This document shows positions 9,986-21,639 of a stretch of 64,000 bases of DNA, piece by piece; positions within the stretch are counted from its first letter, which is position 1, and each line of letters starts with the position of its first letter. The DNA lies in NCBI GenBank assembly GCA_902702965.1, contig CACRXP010000432.1, forward strand, positions 354,324 to 418,323, given 5' to 3'. This stretch comes from Spirometra erinaceieuropaei. Taxonomy: Eukaryota > Platyhelminthes > Cestoda > Diphyllobothriidea > Diphyllobothriidae. A program made the translations under genes and the position numbers. The notes beneath the pieces are model-generated. The model did not search any database, was not told the DNA's origin, and saw only the letters and a program-made list of their open reading frames with translations.

Positions 9986-11100
9986 CTTATAATGAGTGAA
10001 GTGGGGTCCTTCTCTATAACGTTGACATTATTATACTCCTTGCAGCAAATTTCTCTAACACGGCAAGTATTATTCAACCCCGTTATTCCTAACTAATTTT
10101 GTTTAATTAATTTTGCACTACGCCCCGTGGGTTTCAACATAAGCCGGTCATGTGCATAAAATAATTCTGTATCGCCGATCCTGGCACGCTACTAAATGAG
10201 TGAAAAGACAAAGATAGTGAAATTACGACTACATGTTCTCACGCGAGTAAAGTTCCTTTTTTGTTAAAGCGTTTGGAGCTTAAGTACCTTGACTTTTAGT
10301 CTGCTCACTGAGGAAGGCGGTTTTTACCAATTTTTTTCTATGATATTTTGCGGAATAACTTTCCCCACCTAATTGCGCTAATATTTATGTCCATGTTCTG
10401 CTTGTATCATAAGCTTCATGCGAAATAAGTAGCGAAGTAAGTAGCGTATTCAATTATTTATTTATTCGTTTATTTATTCGGTTATTTTCAAGTGTAAATA
10501 AAAGATAAAGATGATGTACATATATTCGGCTACATCTAAATATCTGCTATGTATTATCTTCTCAACCCACACCGTCGCATACAAGAAATAAGGATTATGA
10601 ACGAAACTTAGATAAGCATCGTTTCAATGTGCAATTATTTTATTCGAAATTTACGTCAAAATAGGCAATTTATAAAAACAAATAAATGAGCCCTTACAAT
10701 AGCTGTAAAGTGTGGTTATTAAAGACGCGTCTACAGATCAGAAAAAAAACCAATATCAAATACACAATCAACAAACATTTAAAAAACATTGGTGATCAAG
10801 ACTTTGAAGTAGGAAAATTTTTGTCAATGCATTTTGGATTCGTCAGGTTATCATGCATTATCATCTATGCTCCATAAACATCCAGGACTTCGCAATTTTT
10901 TATGCAAAATTAAAAACCTGCTTTGAAGCGTACGCTGTTGCTAAAGGCAATTAAATTTTTGGGCGTTGGTCGTTTTCTGAAGCAAAGGAAACCTTAGAGT
11001 TGGTGTTCAACACTATGAGGTTTGCATAGGCATGTTTTTGTCTGTTTCTTTGAAACAGATAATTCTACACAAGTTGTTCTGCTGCTCTTACTTAGTACTT
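9986..11100 (+). repeat. Diverged duplicate of 24.06-26.64 kb
   Basis: Landmarks shared in order: the stretch ccgtgggtttcaacat (10125 and 24650), atgttctgcttgta (10393 and 25930) and the run before acgcgtctaga/cagat (10725 and 26229). The 24-26 kb copy has an extra roughly 0.9 kb segment of block R between the two halves. No gene is visible. Confidence 0.6.
10446..10482. repeat. TTTA-rich simple repeat
   Basis: Imperfect tetranucleotide run of ttta/ttcg/tttatt words. Confidence 0.6.
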
Positions 11101-11127
11101 GATTTCAACAATCAGAATCCATTGATA

Positions 11128-11267
11128 TTTTGGCAGATTTTGCATAATTCATATTGACCCAACTGTGAAAAATTCGGCGCCTCGGTGGGATTCCAACCAA
11201 CGCAGTAAGGGGGAAGGTTTTAGTACCGCCAACGCTCTAACACCTGAGCTACGAGGCCCCGCCGGAC
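11128..11267 (-). mobile_element. tRNA-derived SINE, copy 1
   Basis: Read on the minus strand, the head resembles a tRNA: an A-box-like TAGCTCAGGTG (11241-11251) and a B-box-like GGTTGGAATCCC (11187-11198), followed by CACCGAGGCGCCG and a tail that reads ttcacagttgggtcaatatg and aaaatctgccaa. The body cannot fold as a functional tRNA because the B box is mutated. A second copy with the same head-tail junction lies 0.3 kb away, which fits a SINE. Confidence 0.6.
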
Positions 11268-11424
11268 GACGCGAGTTTTATCACACTTGGGTCAAGTAAC
11301 CCGTCCAACCTACTGCACCGTCTGGAATCCACCAAATCTAATACAGTAAGTTGACTGCCCAAGCAGGATTTCCTAAGTAATCCACCTAGAATCCACCAGA
11401 TATCTACTGGGCTCAGGTAATTCA

Positions 11425-11531
11425 TTAATATTTTGGCAGATTTTGAATTATTCATTTTAACCCAACTGTGAAAAACTCGGCGCCTTGGTGGGATTCGAAG
11501 CCACGCAGTAACGGGGAAGACTTTAGTACAG
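11425..11531 (-). mobile_element. tRNA-derived SINE, copy 2 (5'-truncated)
   Basis: Same tail and B box as the copy at 11128-11267 (aatcccaccaaggcgccgag on the minus strand). It stops at about 11531 before reaching an A box. The segment between the two copies (11268-11424) holds nothing I recognise. Confidence 0.55.
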
Positions 11532-11948
11532 CCATATTGTTAAATTTACAAGCTACATTCGTAAATGCTGATACATGACGTTTCCTGAACGGCCGTTTAA
11601 CGGCATTAAAAAATCTCACAATTATAAACTTTTTAAAACCGAATTGTACGCTTCTTTTTGAGTATGAAATGGGACGACAACGTGATTTTCTACCGAATAA
11701 GCAAAAAATGAATATTTGTGTGCATGCTCTCTATGAAATATAATTAAATTTTCAAGATCGCCGAAAATAAATGAGAAATTTGCATGCTACTTATCTAGTC
11801 ATTTTTGCAGAATTTGGATTGCGCATGTAGCCGAAAGTAATTTCATTCGAAAGCCAACACCTTGATGTATCAGAATCATTATATATTTATACTGCATCCA
11901 GAGCAGTTTTAAAACATTACTTAATTTTTCTTTTCCAAACGATAACGC

Positions 11949-11995
11949 ATTTTAAAATTTTGGTTGACATTTCATGAGTTAGCACATCTAGTGTA
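11949..11995 (-). repeat. Relic end of a Tc1-type element
   Basis: catttcatgagttagcac (11973 on) matches the inner 18 bases of the terminal repeat of the 1916-3833 element, and the upstream aaaattttgg matches its left-end flank in reverse complement. The outer eight bases differ. I found no partner end or transposase nearby. Confidence 0.5.
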
Positions 11996-12198
11996 TATAC
12001 TGTTTTCTATGGCCGATTCATCCTTTTCCAGTTTATAAACTAACTACACTTGCCCTTATCATACCCGGTTTTCAAAACTAGTCCTGGTCACTGTGCTTTC
12101 CTCGTCTGAGATCGCTAAGTAGAGTGAATGGCATTCACGTTAACCTGCAGATGTCAAGTGTATTTATATTTAAAATGCAAATCCGCCGTATATTGTAG

Positions 12199-12419
12199 AG
12201 TCAACGACGTGCAACAAAGATGACATAGAACATTACTATCTGCTCCAACGAATTCCGTCAGGCATTTGGAGTATACACCATGGTTCAAACTCCTACATAC
12301 GTATGCGCATGGACGTTTCAGACAAACTTTCCATCGCTGGCTGTCTTCGGTTAAATATTCAGCTAAGTTTTAATATGGCAATCGAGTGTCAAGTTTAATT
12401 TCAGTATATCAGTTATTCG
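12199..12419 (+). pseudogene. G gene copy 1, exon 2
   Basis: Homologue of G2 exon 2, with acceptor TTGTAG before 12199 and donor GTAGGT at 12420. It reads HYYLLQRIPSGIWSIHH and GCLRLNIQLSFNMAIEC in the expected frame. A TAA at 12396-12398 replaces the TAC (Tyr) of G2, and nine bases near the 3' end are deleted in frame. The premature stop makes this copy non-functional unless read differently. Confidence 0.75.
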
Positions 12420-12716
12420 GTAGGTTTATAAAAATTTGCAAAGCTATTACGCCATCTTTATTAACTGGGTGAAACATATTGCATTTGGTGGACGTAACGA
12501 GATTCTTCTATTGTATTATTATTTAGATAATGCCACATCCGCATTCGAAAATTTCGTGTTTTCCTTTTCCACAAATACAACACGGTAGGTATTTTGGGCA
12601 CGTGAACTTCAGAAATGATAAATAAATATACTTTCTAGTTTGCTGGAATAAACTCCATTTTCTATCACGGCATGGCTTTGAATAAGGGAATGCGTATCCA
12701 CGTGTAATCTGTTTAG

Positions 12717-13028
12717 AATTTGGAAGGTTGTTCGCCGAAATCCGACGAGCCGCTCATGGAAGAAAAGGCCGCGTATATTCAAGTGAAGCTCATCAAAGCT
12801 CTGGCTACATTTGATTACCGTGCAGAATGCGGCCTCATTTGGAACAACTTCCGTTTGCCTCTTGTTGATAACTGGAGGACCTCTTAGGTGTACGGCCAAA
12901 GCATCCATATTACACCTTCCAGCTTACACAAAAGCAGCACTTCGTAGTAGGCCATTACCTAGCTGAGCGTATGCAAATCTGCCTGCCCCGTCTCCTATAC
13001 AGACAGAAAAACTTGTCTAGAAATATAG
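12717..13028 (+). pseudogene. G gene copy 1, exon 3
   Basis: Homologue of G2 exon 3 with the same acceptor (GTTTAG before 12717) and the same terminal TAG at 13026-13028. It begins NLEGCSPKSDEPLMEEK as in G2. About 50 bases are deleted after FRLPLVD, between short ATA repeats, which shifts the frame; a TGA further on also interrupts the restored frame. Confidence 0.75.
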
Positions 13029-14023
13029 ACATGGTCTCAATTACTTTTTTGGTTTTTTAACACATACCAGTACACGTTTGCAACCAGTTCATCCCCATGG
13101 ATATTTTGACAGAAACATATAAGTCTGAATCGACGATCAGGCAACTTTATGAAATTTAAATTTGAGGGTTATTTGGATTCAACAGATTATGAGGCTATGC
13201 ATGCTAAAGTTTCTTTAATTTCAAGTAGCTTCTGCATGCAGCGATGTACGCTGGTGAGAAGATAATTAGTCAAGGGGAGGAATATTTGCGCATGATTAAA
13301 GAGAAGTAAGCATCGTGGTAAAGTAGTAAGGTGTACAGCTGAATTTTCTAAAATTCTCAAGTACAAATTCATGAGCCTTCTGAGTAATGCCGCGTCTATC
13401 AACATGGACCTGTCAAACCGGAATAGACCCCAAGCCCACGGCTTACTGCATAATTTACCACATGTGTTACATTTGCAGACAGATAAATGTCATTCAGTTA
13501 TTTTAGCGATTTCGTGACACACTTCGGAGTTGTGTTAATGCTACGTGAAGAGCAATTATTGCCGTATTGGTTTACCAATGATATTAATACGTGGTTTTGG
13601 TGGGCTGCCAAGAAAACCCATAATATCACATAATGGTGGGCTTAAAATGATAACCGTTGATGAATGTGTTGGTAGAGTTATCCTTGAGATAAAAATGCCC
13701 GATGAGATTTCTTCAATTTAAAAAAATGGATAACAATTGGGGGATAGCCCCCATAGAAATCTGCCTAAACAAAGCAGCCTGTCTTAAGGGACAGGCGGTA
13801 TTGGGGGGTTTTACGGGTGGGACCTACGGTTGCGTGGATAAATATAAATAATGCTAAGAGGTTTTTTTCAGAAATGGCTTTTCTAAATATTATGTTTAAT
13901 CTCATCTCTATATGGCAACAAGAATGTGCGCGGTGTCATATTTACTTGAAGAGGCAGATAAAATGAAGTCGATCCAGCTCGTATTTTCTACTTAATTTTT
14001 TTAATTAGGGGATTGAAAGCGGA
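13029..14023 (+). other. Block G1 3' flank, then a segment absent from G2
   Basis: 13029-13700 matches 30907-31450 (shared: gcatgcagcgatgtacgct; cgtattggttta; aaaacccat.atatcacata). From about 13700 to 14390 the sequence has no counterpart in G2/R2. It includes a perfect hairpin at 13777-13796 (7-base stem gcctgtc/gacaggc, loop ttaagg) and G-rich stretches on either side. No T-run follows, and I assign no function. Confidence 0.5.
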
Positions 14024-14158
14024 ATGCAGTTAGAAACGTTCTGCGTTGTACTGTTCATGACCCTATGTCTTCATATCCCCGCTTTCAAAACTGCACGTTC
14101 AATAAACACGGAAGACGTGATAGAAAACATCGCCGCACTTGACCCCGACAAGAGTTGA
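14024..14158 (+). CDS. Possible 44-aa secreted micropeptide
   Basis: Open frame starting MQLETFCVVLFMTLCLH. A hydrophobic core of about 13 residues follows a short N-region, then IPAFKTA gives a plausible cleavage site before RSINTEDVIENIAALDPDKS, an acidic, helix-prone tail ending at TGA. It lies in a roughly 0.7 kb segment found only in copy 1 of the G/R unit. It could be a complete micropeptide gene or the first exon of a longer one; no clear donor is seen. An inverted repeat (ttgaaagcgg at 14013, ccgctttcaa at 14080) brackets the signal-peptide half. Confidence 0.35.
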   Translation: MQLETFCVVLFMTLCLHIPAFKTARSINTEDVIENIAALDPDKS

Positions 14159-15382
14159 CATTTTGTGAAATTGCTTAGCTGATGACACCGTCTGTCTAGG
14201 ATTGTATGCTTTTTAAAGTTTTCCGGCCGCCTGTAAAATACCCTTATTTTATTCCTTTCATCGGCCTGTGGACGAACACTCATACAGTCCTCCGGCATAT
14301 TCTCATGGGTAACGGAATTGTTTGGGTGGCATCTCCCAATTTATACCAAGTAATCTAAGGATAACTGTGAAATGGGCATACAAAATGCGACAATTACTAA
14401 AAAAGTATATGTTAAAGATTTTGCGAATTACGGCGGAAGCTTTTCAACACATTAATTGCCCGATTATGTCGCCAAAGTTACGGAACTATAAAACGATGTC
14501 GATTATTCGGAATTCACTACGACGTCACAGCGCATACGCGGTTCCTTGCCAAGCCTTGCCAGCCCAATAAATGCTGCGCTCCTCCATCTCCCTTCTTCCA
14601 ACTCAGGTACCTTGCAATATGGTAACTTCGATTCGAAATCCGAAACGACATGCCGGCATGGCTTCAAATGCACAATTGGCATTTAATTGTGCCCCACTTA
14701 CGCATATCATGACGAAGTTTGACTGCACGACATAGATGCTTTTGGCAAATCAACCTGATAACTGTGCTGACAGCGCTATTATGCATTCTATTACTCGACA
14801 GCACCGAAGAAACCCCTTTGTACCAGGCATTTAGGAAACAATTGTTTTTGCTCCGGATTGTTAGAAATCATCAGCATGACATGAACATTTTAATGCTTCC
14901 GCGAAATTGTATAATATTTTTTATCGTCCTCCTACGCATGGGTAGTTGGTGTGGCTCAAAATTTCGGCATACATTCCCTCAGCACTGAGATCCTTTTTTC
15001 AAGACAGGTATTTCGTAAAAAGTTGAGTAACATCGTAATCTATGTTTTAAATTTGTACGGCTGAATTAGAACAATAACACAATCACTAGCTGTTGATTCA
15101 TGAGAGACGTATAGGTTTGATTGCATTAAACAGCTGTGCGACCAGAGGTTTCAGGTACGCAACAATAAATACAGTCTCCGTACATCTATCTTACGTACAG
15201 TTGAAAAGGCCGGATAGTTCTTCATAAGACTGAAGTGACTTTTCTTAAGGGTTGGAACAAATATTCTGCACCTCTTATAGTATAATCTGCTTTATTCCCT
15301 AAATTAGAGAACCTGGTATCCTCGAAAAATATAACATTCTAGCGTAATCTAATTATGTATTATCCTACTGTGAACTGAACCT

Positions 15383-16440
15383 GGCCGCTTTGCATATGAA
15401 ATCCAAGGCAAGTTATGACAGCCTGCATTCGTGTGGTGATGCACGCTCAATCAACAGCGGGGACATTTTTCTTGAGAACAAAATTGTCTACCTTCCTGGC
15501 CTTGGCCATAGTTATATTTGCAAAAGTAATTTTCCGCAAGTCTATGCACACTTCAGAATGCAGTGTTATAGTTTTTTTCAGTATTATGCTACATGGCCCC
15601 GAAGCCCGTTTTCGTTAAGTTCCACCAAACCAGTGTCACTTGAAGCTTTTACAAAAACCCTCGATTTCATCTTCTCCGTCAGATCTCTGTTTTACTTGAC
15701 AAAATGCTTACAACACATAAGACAATGTAGATGCAAACCAAGGTGGTTTTTTTCGGGTTGCTACATTTTGCTAGACAAAGCAGCCGTCGTTCGCCTTGCG
15801 CAACTGCGGCACATGACGGTTGAATACGAGTAAGAATAAGGGAGAGAGTAGCTGAATCACAAAAGCTGTATAATCATTTCTGATCTCAAACAGACAAGGC
15901 CACTATGCATACGACATCCAAGGCAAGTCATGAGGGTCGGCATACGTATACGGATGGCTGCTCGATCAACAGCAGCATCATTTCCCTGAAGTACAAACTT
16001 GTCTCCCTTCCTGGATTTTGCCTTAGTGTTTTTTTACAAAGCTAATTTCCCGGAAACATATAATCGCTCCGAATTCAGCGATCTGCAGTACTTATGCTTG
16101 TTCTCAAGTGTATTTTGTGGCATCTACAATACGCATTTACGTTTGGCAAATACAAAGAGAATAAAAATTCTGCTGCACGGCCACCGAATGCGTTTTCGCC
16201 TAGATCCACCAACGCCGTGTGTCGATTTATTTTTTCCACAAAATGCTCGAATTCACCTTTGCAGCCAGATTTCTGTTGCAAATAATATAATACTATTCAA
16301 CACTTAAGTCAGCTTTGATGCTTCACTTGGTGGTTTTATTTCGACTTGCTAGATTCTTATGGACAAACCCTCTGTCGTTCGCATAGCGAAACTGAGGCAC
16401 AAGAGAGTGGAACACGAGTGACATAAGGGGAGACATAATC
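15383..16440 (-). repeat. A and B subunits of block R (copy 1 pair)
   Basis: Two diverged subunits about 512 bases apart begin ggccgctttgcat (15387) and aaggccactatgcat (15895). Both contain caaggcaagt and gctcaatcaacagc/gctcgatcaacagc. On the minus strand both encode related peptides (A: TTRMQAVITCLGF; B: KGDKFVLQGNDAAVDRAAI and TLMTCLGCRM). In this pair A has a TGA after PAVD, and B has single-base frameshifts. Confidence 0.6.
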
Positions 16441-18789
16441 TTAAACACAGAGGCCCCATAAGGCTGTCAGTTAAACCTAGACGAGGTCATGCATGTCACT
16501 GTTAGCAAAGGTTGTAATATATATGTTACGACAAACGACGTTCTTGATTGCAATTTCGTAGCGTACGCTGTCCAGGTCAACCAAAATAGTCCTTTAACCC
16601 AGTCTATGTACTCACTCCTCGAGAAAAGACAAGCTACCAAAGCCCCAATCTTGCGGGCAAAATAGCAACCAATATTTGGATACAGATAAACAGGAGTAGA
16701 CGGAAAACCCCCGCAGCAAGCATTATATCCATGTCATTTGACCACAAGCAGCCACAAGTGTCTCTAATTTGAACACATAATATTCCGAACAAGGCTTAAG
16801 AATGATCTGCGATCCGATTGTTTAGATCGAGTTTTCAGTACACAAAGACTCATGAGAGAAGTGAACACGATGCTTCAGTCCGCATAAGTGAACATATTGA
16901 CATTCCATGTGTGTTCTCTCTCATATCAAAACCACAATCACAGATTCAGACGAGTCGAAATAATTCGAGATGTGATTTGACGCAATGAGCCATGCTGAAC
17001 CGAATAGACTCTGGGCAGTCAAGTAGGATATTCATAGGATTTCTAGAAATAATCCTGCGCGATTAAAAACGCCGAAATTAATTTTGATATTTTATACAAT
17101 TAATGAGGGCGTGTGCATGACCACTGTTGGTCACTTTGACGACAAAGGAGGTTAGAAAGAATAAGCATGCACTGTGCAAATAATTTTTTTCCAAATTCCC
17201 GAATCCATAGCATTCGCCTAATATAAGCAGTAACATAATAAATGATGCACTGATATGGAGGTTGTCAGAATTTGTTTTCAAGCGGCGACTGGCAGCATAA
17301 TGCATTGCTTGTAACACGATGTTCCACATGTAGATCCGCAATAGGGAAAAACAGTGACAAAGTCAGCTGTATAGTTGATAGGCGCCAAAACTTGCAATTT
17401 GAAGAATCACATAAAGATCAATTCCTGGTTTAGTTTATTTCGTCCGGTATTTACGGCTGAGTCCTCTGAAGACAATCAGGAATGTGCAATTTGCTAAGAC
17501 AGTCAGGAGTTGCGAATGGAAATCGTGGCTTTTACGATTGAAAAGCGACAGCGAGTCCTTAAGTGATAAAATCTAGAGACGTCGCCTGAGTCCGATGGCA
17601 TTATAAGAAATTCATGGTTACAACTTTTGAACGTAGATCGTTAGTTCATCTCCAGAGTGCGTTAACACATTTGCAATTTAGTTGAACTCGCCAAATTTTA
17701 TAACACGTCTGCATAATGCCAACTGCTGCACTTTAAGCCACGGCGTCGCATCTGTGGTCCTTAAGCATATCCTTAGTCATACTTCCATCAACAAAGGCAT
17801 ATTCTGCGGAAGGACACCGGTGCATTTTGCACGTTGCACTTATGCGTCAGCCACACATTAATTTGAAATTCTCAGCTTTCTGCGTAGTAGTAATCCTTCC
17901 ATCGTCAACAAAACATACGTAAACAAATGAATTTCGCTGACAAAGTAACATATTAGGACTAATTTTTGTCTTTACAAGCAATTAGTAAATTGTGACTTTC
18001 GTTTGCAGATTAATTCTCCTCCGTCCATTTGACGCTTGTAACTTGCATAGAGGCATTATTGTGCAGGAGCTTTTAACGTTTCGCTATTTTAAATTACAGT
18101 CGGTATACATATTTTACGTCCACGGCGATAGAGAATGTTTCTATGCCGATGAACGGTGTATGTCAAAACAGACGGCACGTACAGCAAAACGAATTGATGA
18201 ACATTAGTTTAGAATATCGGGGGTGAATAACATCATCCAACAATCGACTAGCAATTGGATTAACCTTTTACAATCCACATGTATGATAATATTAACAGTA
18301 AGGCTTAGACAGACGGTGACGAACGGTCATATCACCAGGACAGGCAACTAATACACAGTTGTTTGAGGATTTTAGATCAACAATGGGAAGAGATAAGGTT
18401 AATAGGATAAAATGAAATAATGGGAACACCACAACCATTGAAAATGATACGAAATTTGTGCTTGCCTGGTTATAGATACTGACTGCCTTGAGTAATATAA
18501 TGTCACGGATATATAGTAGGACCCCATTTAACTGTCGCCAGACTGTGGATCATGTCATACACGATTTATGTTAAAGGGAGTTCTGATGGTGGGTAACAAG
18601 CTAAACAGTAAGCCGAAATTATGCAAAAAACACAGAGATTGCCTGGACTTGTGCCGAAAGTCCTATCCTAAGCTATTGAACAACAACGAAAACGAGAGTA
18701 CTAATTAAATTAAGAACAAAATGTAAACTTCATAAAATAAGGAATTATGAGTTAAAGTGTGAGTTTTGTCAAGTTGTCATTGTCGGGAG

Positions 18790-19535
18790 TGTAATTTCTG
18801 CAAGGGCCTACAAATTCATGTCAAACATAAAACTCCATATGACACGATGTATAGTCTACCGTTGCCAAATTAATTTCCGAGTCAAGAGGCGACCTCCACT
18901 TGAGAGAAGCACGCGGATTCTTTGATAAGGAAAGGATGGTGCTGGCCGATATTAAATGTGGATGCGTAATTAAGGAAATCTCTGTATGTATGACTTGCTA
19001 TCCTCATCACGTTCTCTTAGTACAGAGTTGACCACATGAATGACAACCGTACTACGGATAGTATAATATGCAAATCATAGGCAGTTGGAAGTAAACTGAC
19101 AGAGAACAGCCTTGCAATGACTACCACAACTCATTCAGCAAGCCTGAGTATTGCCGCCAGCAGACAATGGATAAAAGATTTGATAGGAGTGTTGAATAAT
19201 TCTTAAGACTAGAGATAATGCTTAATGCACAGCAAGAATCAGGATAATTATACTCCATGTGCACATATCGTTAACTACGTCTGAGAATATGTAAGTGTTT
19301 CGGCGAACTTTGAGTGATTTATACTGAACAACCTGTGAAAAAATAAGGCCAATTTCCTTACAGTTGGATCATTATGAATTATTTGAGTAGAGAGAAACTT
19401 AAGGAAAAAGTGTTGCCAAGATTCTGCACGGCATTGGTTTATCCGCGGACCATATTCCAGGGTTTCTTTGTGTTTGCCAAAACAAGGAAGCTGAGAGGCC
19501 ACAAATTGAGCGGCAAAATTGGTCGCGGTAACCAA
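18790..19535 (-). pseudogene. Block R opposite-strand frames, copy 1
   Basis: Minus-strand frames shared with 39660-40308 (-) and 23149-23870 (+). First part: QHFFLKFLSTQIIHNDPTV then FSINHSKFAETLTYSQ and ICAHGV. Next: YPDSCCALSIISSLKN and GCSLSVYFQLPMICI. Last: SCHMEFY. Stops (TAG after YSQT and after NELW, TGA in FYV) break it. The product is unknown. Frame retention across copies suggests decayed exons of a real gene. Confidence 0.35.
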
Positions 19536-20628
19536 AATATTGATTTTTAAGCAAATACATGCAATAATGTGATTTTTACGTGGTCGTACCCTAAATATTT
19601 CTGCATATTTCAGTAGTAAAAGAGAAAGGAAATTTAGGGGAGAAGTAAGAATTAAAAAGCAATTTCACACATGCAATATTTAGACTCTTATAATTGGCAT
19701 GAAGACCTTAATTATTAGATGTGATATATGCCTTGGAAGATCTTGTGACGTATAATTATGTAATGTTGGCAGGATATACGCATTTGCTCATTAAAATGGA
19801 CAAAAGGACAGTTAAATAACTATCTGCCAATGGCAATTACCATTCATCAATCTCTTTGGATGACGAAATTTTTCCATCCTACTATGCTAGTTGATAAGTT
19901 GAATTCGTTTAATAACGCGTGTTTTGTTTAACATGGAAGGGCTGGTACTATGCACGTAGCCAGCAATTGTGATTTTGTTCGGTGGCGGATGCTTACGGAC
20001 GAGGTGCAGACTGCATCGGTGTTTTCCGCAGTATGTGCTTTTGTTGCGAACGGCTAAGCGGTAAGACCACCGATGCGACATAATGGCATAAAGTGCAGTG
20101 TATAGTTAAGGGCACTAATTTTTTCTTTGAATATGGTTCGTAAAACCTGAGAAAAATTAACATGGCAGTTCACAGCGCGGTCGGTGAGCAGCCGGTCTTC
20201 TCGCACATTCCTTGCCCTATAATGTGAAAACAGTTAATCGCAAATAACTGTCGTCAGAGTCACCATCGACGACCTATTCATACTGATATGATGCATCGTT
20301 CGAACATGCATTCTGTCTAAAAATTGCACGTGATGGGCAATTAAAATCTGCCATTAAGTCGCGCATCAGGACTATCTATACGCCAAATTAACATTCATGC
20401 GATTATTCACCTCTCGCATATCACGCCCAGTGCAAACTTTTATTAACGAATTTATTTTACTAATAGGTCCTAGCCTAGCTCAATTATAATAATCAGCACT
20501 GCAGTTTCCGCACATTGTCAAATTTGAGATATTTTACGGCTTGTGATGTTCTGGGCCACGACTGCAGCAGCCCAAGCTAAATAATTGGTGAGATAGATTT
20601 TGCCCTTTTTGTGTCTTTCTAGTTCAGC

Positions 20629-21377
20629 TTATACGGACGACTGTACAGCAAACGGGACGTGTCGGCTCTGCTTGAAGACTGGCTTTTTCCCCGGTTTCAC
20701 TTTCAAACTTATCTTCATCTTCGTGCACCTGACGGCCGCGTTCTCCACGCGCTCCAAATAGTTATTCTTCAGGACCTCCTCAGTAGTGTTGTGCACCGCA
20801 CTGCAAACTGCGTCGAAAGGACGGTTGCACAATCTTATTTTCGAGCAGACTGTTACGGGTCTTCGACACATAAACATCTGCGAGGCAAGTCGTGTTTCGA
20901 TAACTGACAGTCGCCTAGAAAGGCCTTTAAACTTCACACGCATCTCCTTCGACGCGCATGCTATGATCTCTGATGGTCTCGGTTCTGGAGAACCGATGTC
21001 CTCCCATGTGCGCATGCTGATTATGGTCAGAACAGAAGCTGCGTCTACTTGCAATTTGGTCGGCTTCTCGTTAATATTCACTGTAAATTATTTCGGCTGT
21101 TCGCATTTGAGTACTTGCGAATCGTCTTCTCAAACGACATGTCAATTCTTTCTTGCACTAGTATGCGCTGCTCTGCAATGTGGAGCTTTATAACTAACAC
21201 GGAAAATTTATAGCACTTCCTTAAACGATAGGGACATTCACTCACGTAGTGCCAGCCGCCGCACAGCCAACAATGTCCCAGGAGGTTTAACAAGTACATA
21301 TGCATTGGAAGAAAACAGAAGAAAAGTCTAATTGATAACCTCGGGAACTTGCCAGTGGAACGCCTACGAAAGTGCAA
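20629..21377 (-). mobile_element. Gypsy-type LTR retrotransposon fragment (gag-pol)
   Basis: On the minus strand, 21377 to 21078 carries a gag zinc knuckle CWLCGGWHYVSEC (C-x2-C-x3-H-x4-C) followed by PYRLRKC, the arrangement known for CsRn1-like Gypsy elements of flatworms. 21081 to 20629 (150 codons, open) carries an aspartic protease start TKLQVDAASVLTIIS, in which the usual D-T/S-G is altered, and near its end VKPGKKPVFKQSRHVPFAV, the typical entry to a Gypsy reverse transcriptase. The rest of pol and both LTRs are missing. It separates two inverted pieces of block R. Confidence 0.7.
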
Positions 21378-21379
21378 TT

Positions 21380-21570
21380 ACTTTCTTAGATTTTTTCACA
21401 CGGTTTTTACTGCGCAGTTCTTTGAAGACAATCGGTAATTTGAAATGGGCCAATACCGTTAGGATATTCGAACGTAAATTGTTGTTTTTTTGGTCAAATG
21501 CCAAGACAGGTCCTCAGTTAAATAAACCTAGAGAAGCGTCCTTCCCCTGACGGAATAATAAGAAATGCAT
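21380..21570 (+). repeat. Block R fragment (like 17.41-17.60 kb)
   Basis: Shares tttactg.gcagt.ctttgaagacaatc, gaaatgggc and the following 100 bases with 17.44-17.60 kb, 37.88-38.01 kb and 56.40-56.55 kb, in the same orientation. No gene. Confidence 0.55.
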
Positions 21571-21639
21571 GACACAAATTAAAAGACTGCACAATATCTG
21601 AAAATTGACAATATCAGAACACCAATTTGTTTATTTTTG

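Larger units (their letters stand above)
14390..20570 (+). repeat. Block R, copy 1
   Basis: Collinear with 31.46-42.2 kb and, in reverse, with 63.08-58.1 kb and 47.6-42.3 kb. Shared landmarks in order: gttcactacgacgtcacagcgc, the A/B units, gtcagttaaacctagacgag, ccccaatcttgcg, cgaacgtagatc, cagttgaccacatgaatgac-type sequence near 19.03 kb, gctaagcggtaa near 20.06 kb, and the 20.13-20.56 kb segment. Similarity is roughly three quarters by eye with many indels. Apart from the frames listed separately, I see no gene. Confidence 0.75.

Noticed and set aside
11177..11267. Functional minus-strand tRNA gene
   Set aside because: A and B boxes are present, but the B box is altered, the arms do not pair properly, and the same sequence with the same tail recurs at 11.43-11.53 kb. 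A SINE explains it better.
13738..13796. Bacterial-style terminator or structured RNA (ggggg..ccccc and a 7-base hairpin)
   Set aside because: Everything else is eukaryotic, there is no T-run, and the stems are short. Recorded only as a hairpin in the flank annotation.
14322..14570. 82-codon ORF and its repeats at 31482-31862, 46722-46985(-) and 62763-63071(-) as a gene
   Set aside because: These overlap the start of block R; the open frames differ between copies and strands, so no consistent protein emerges.
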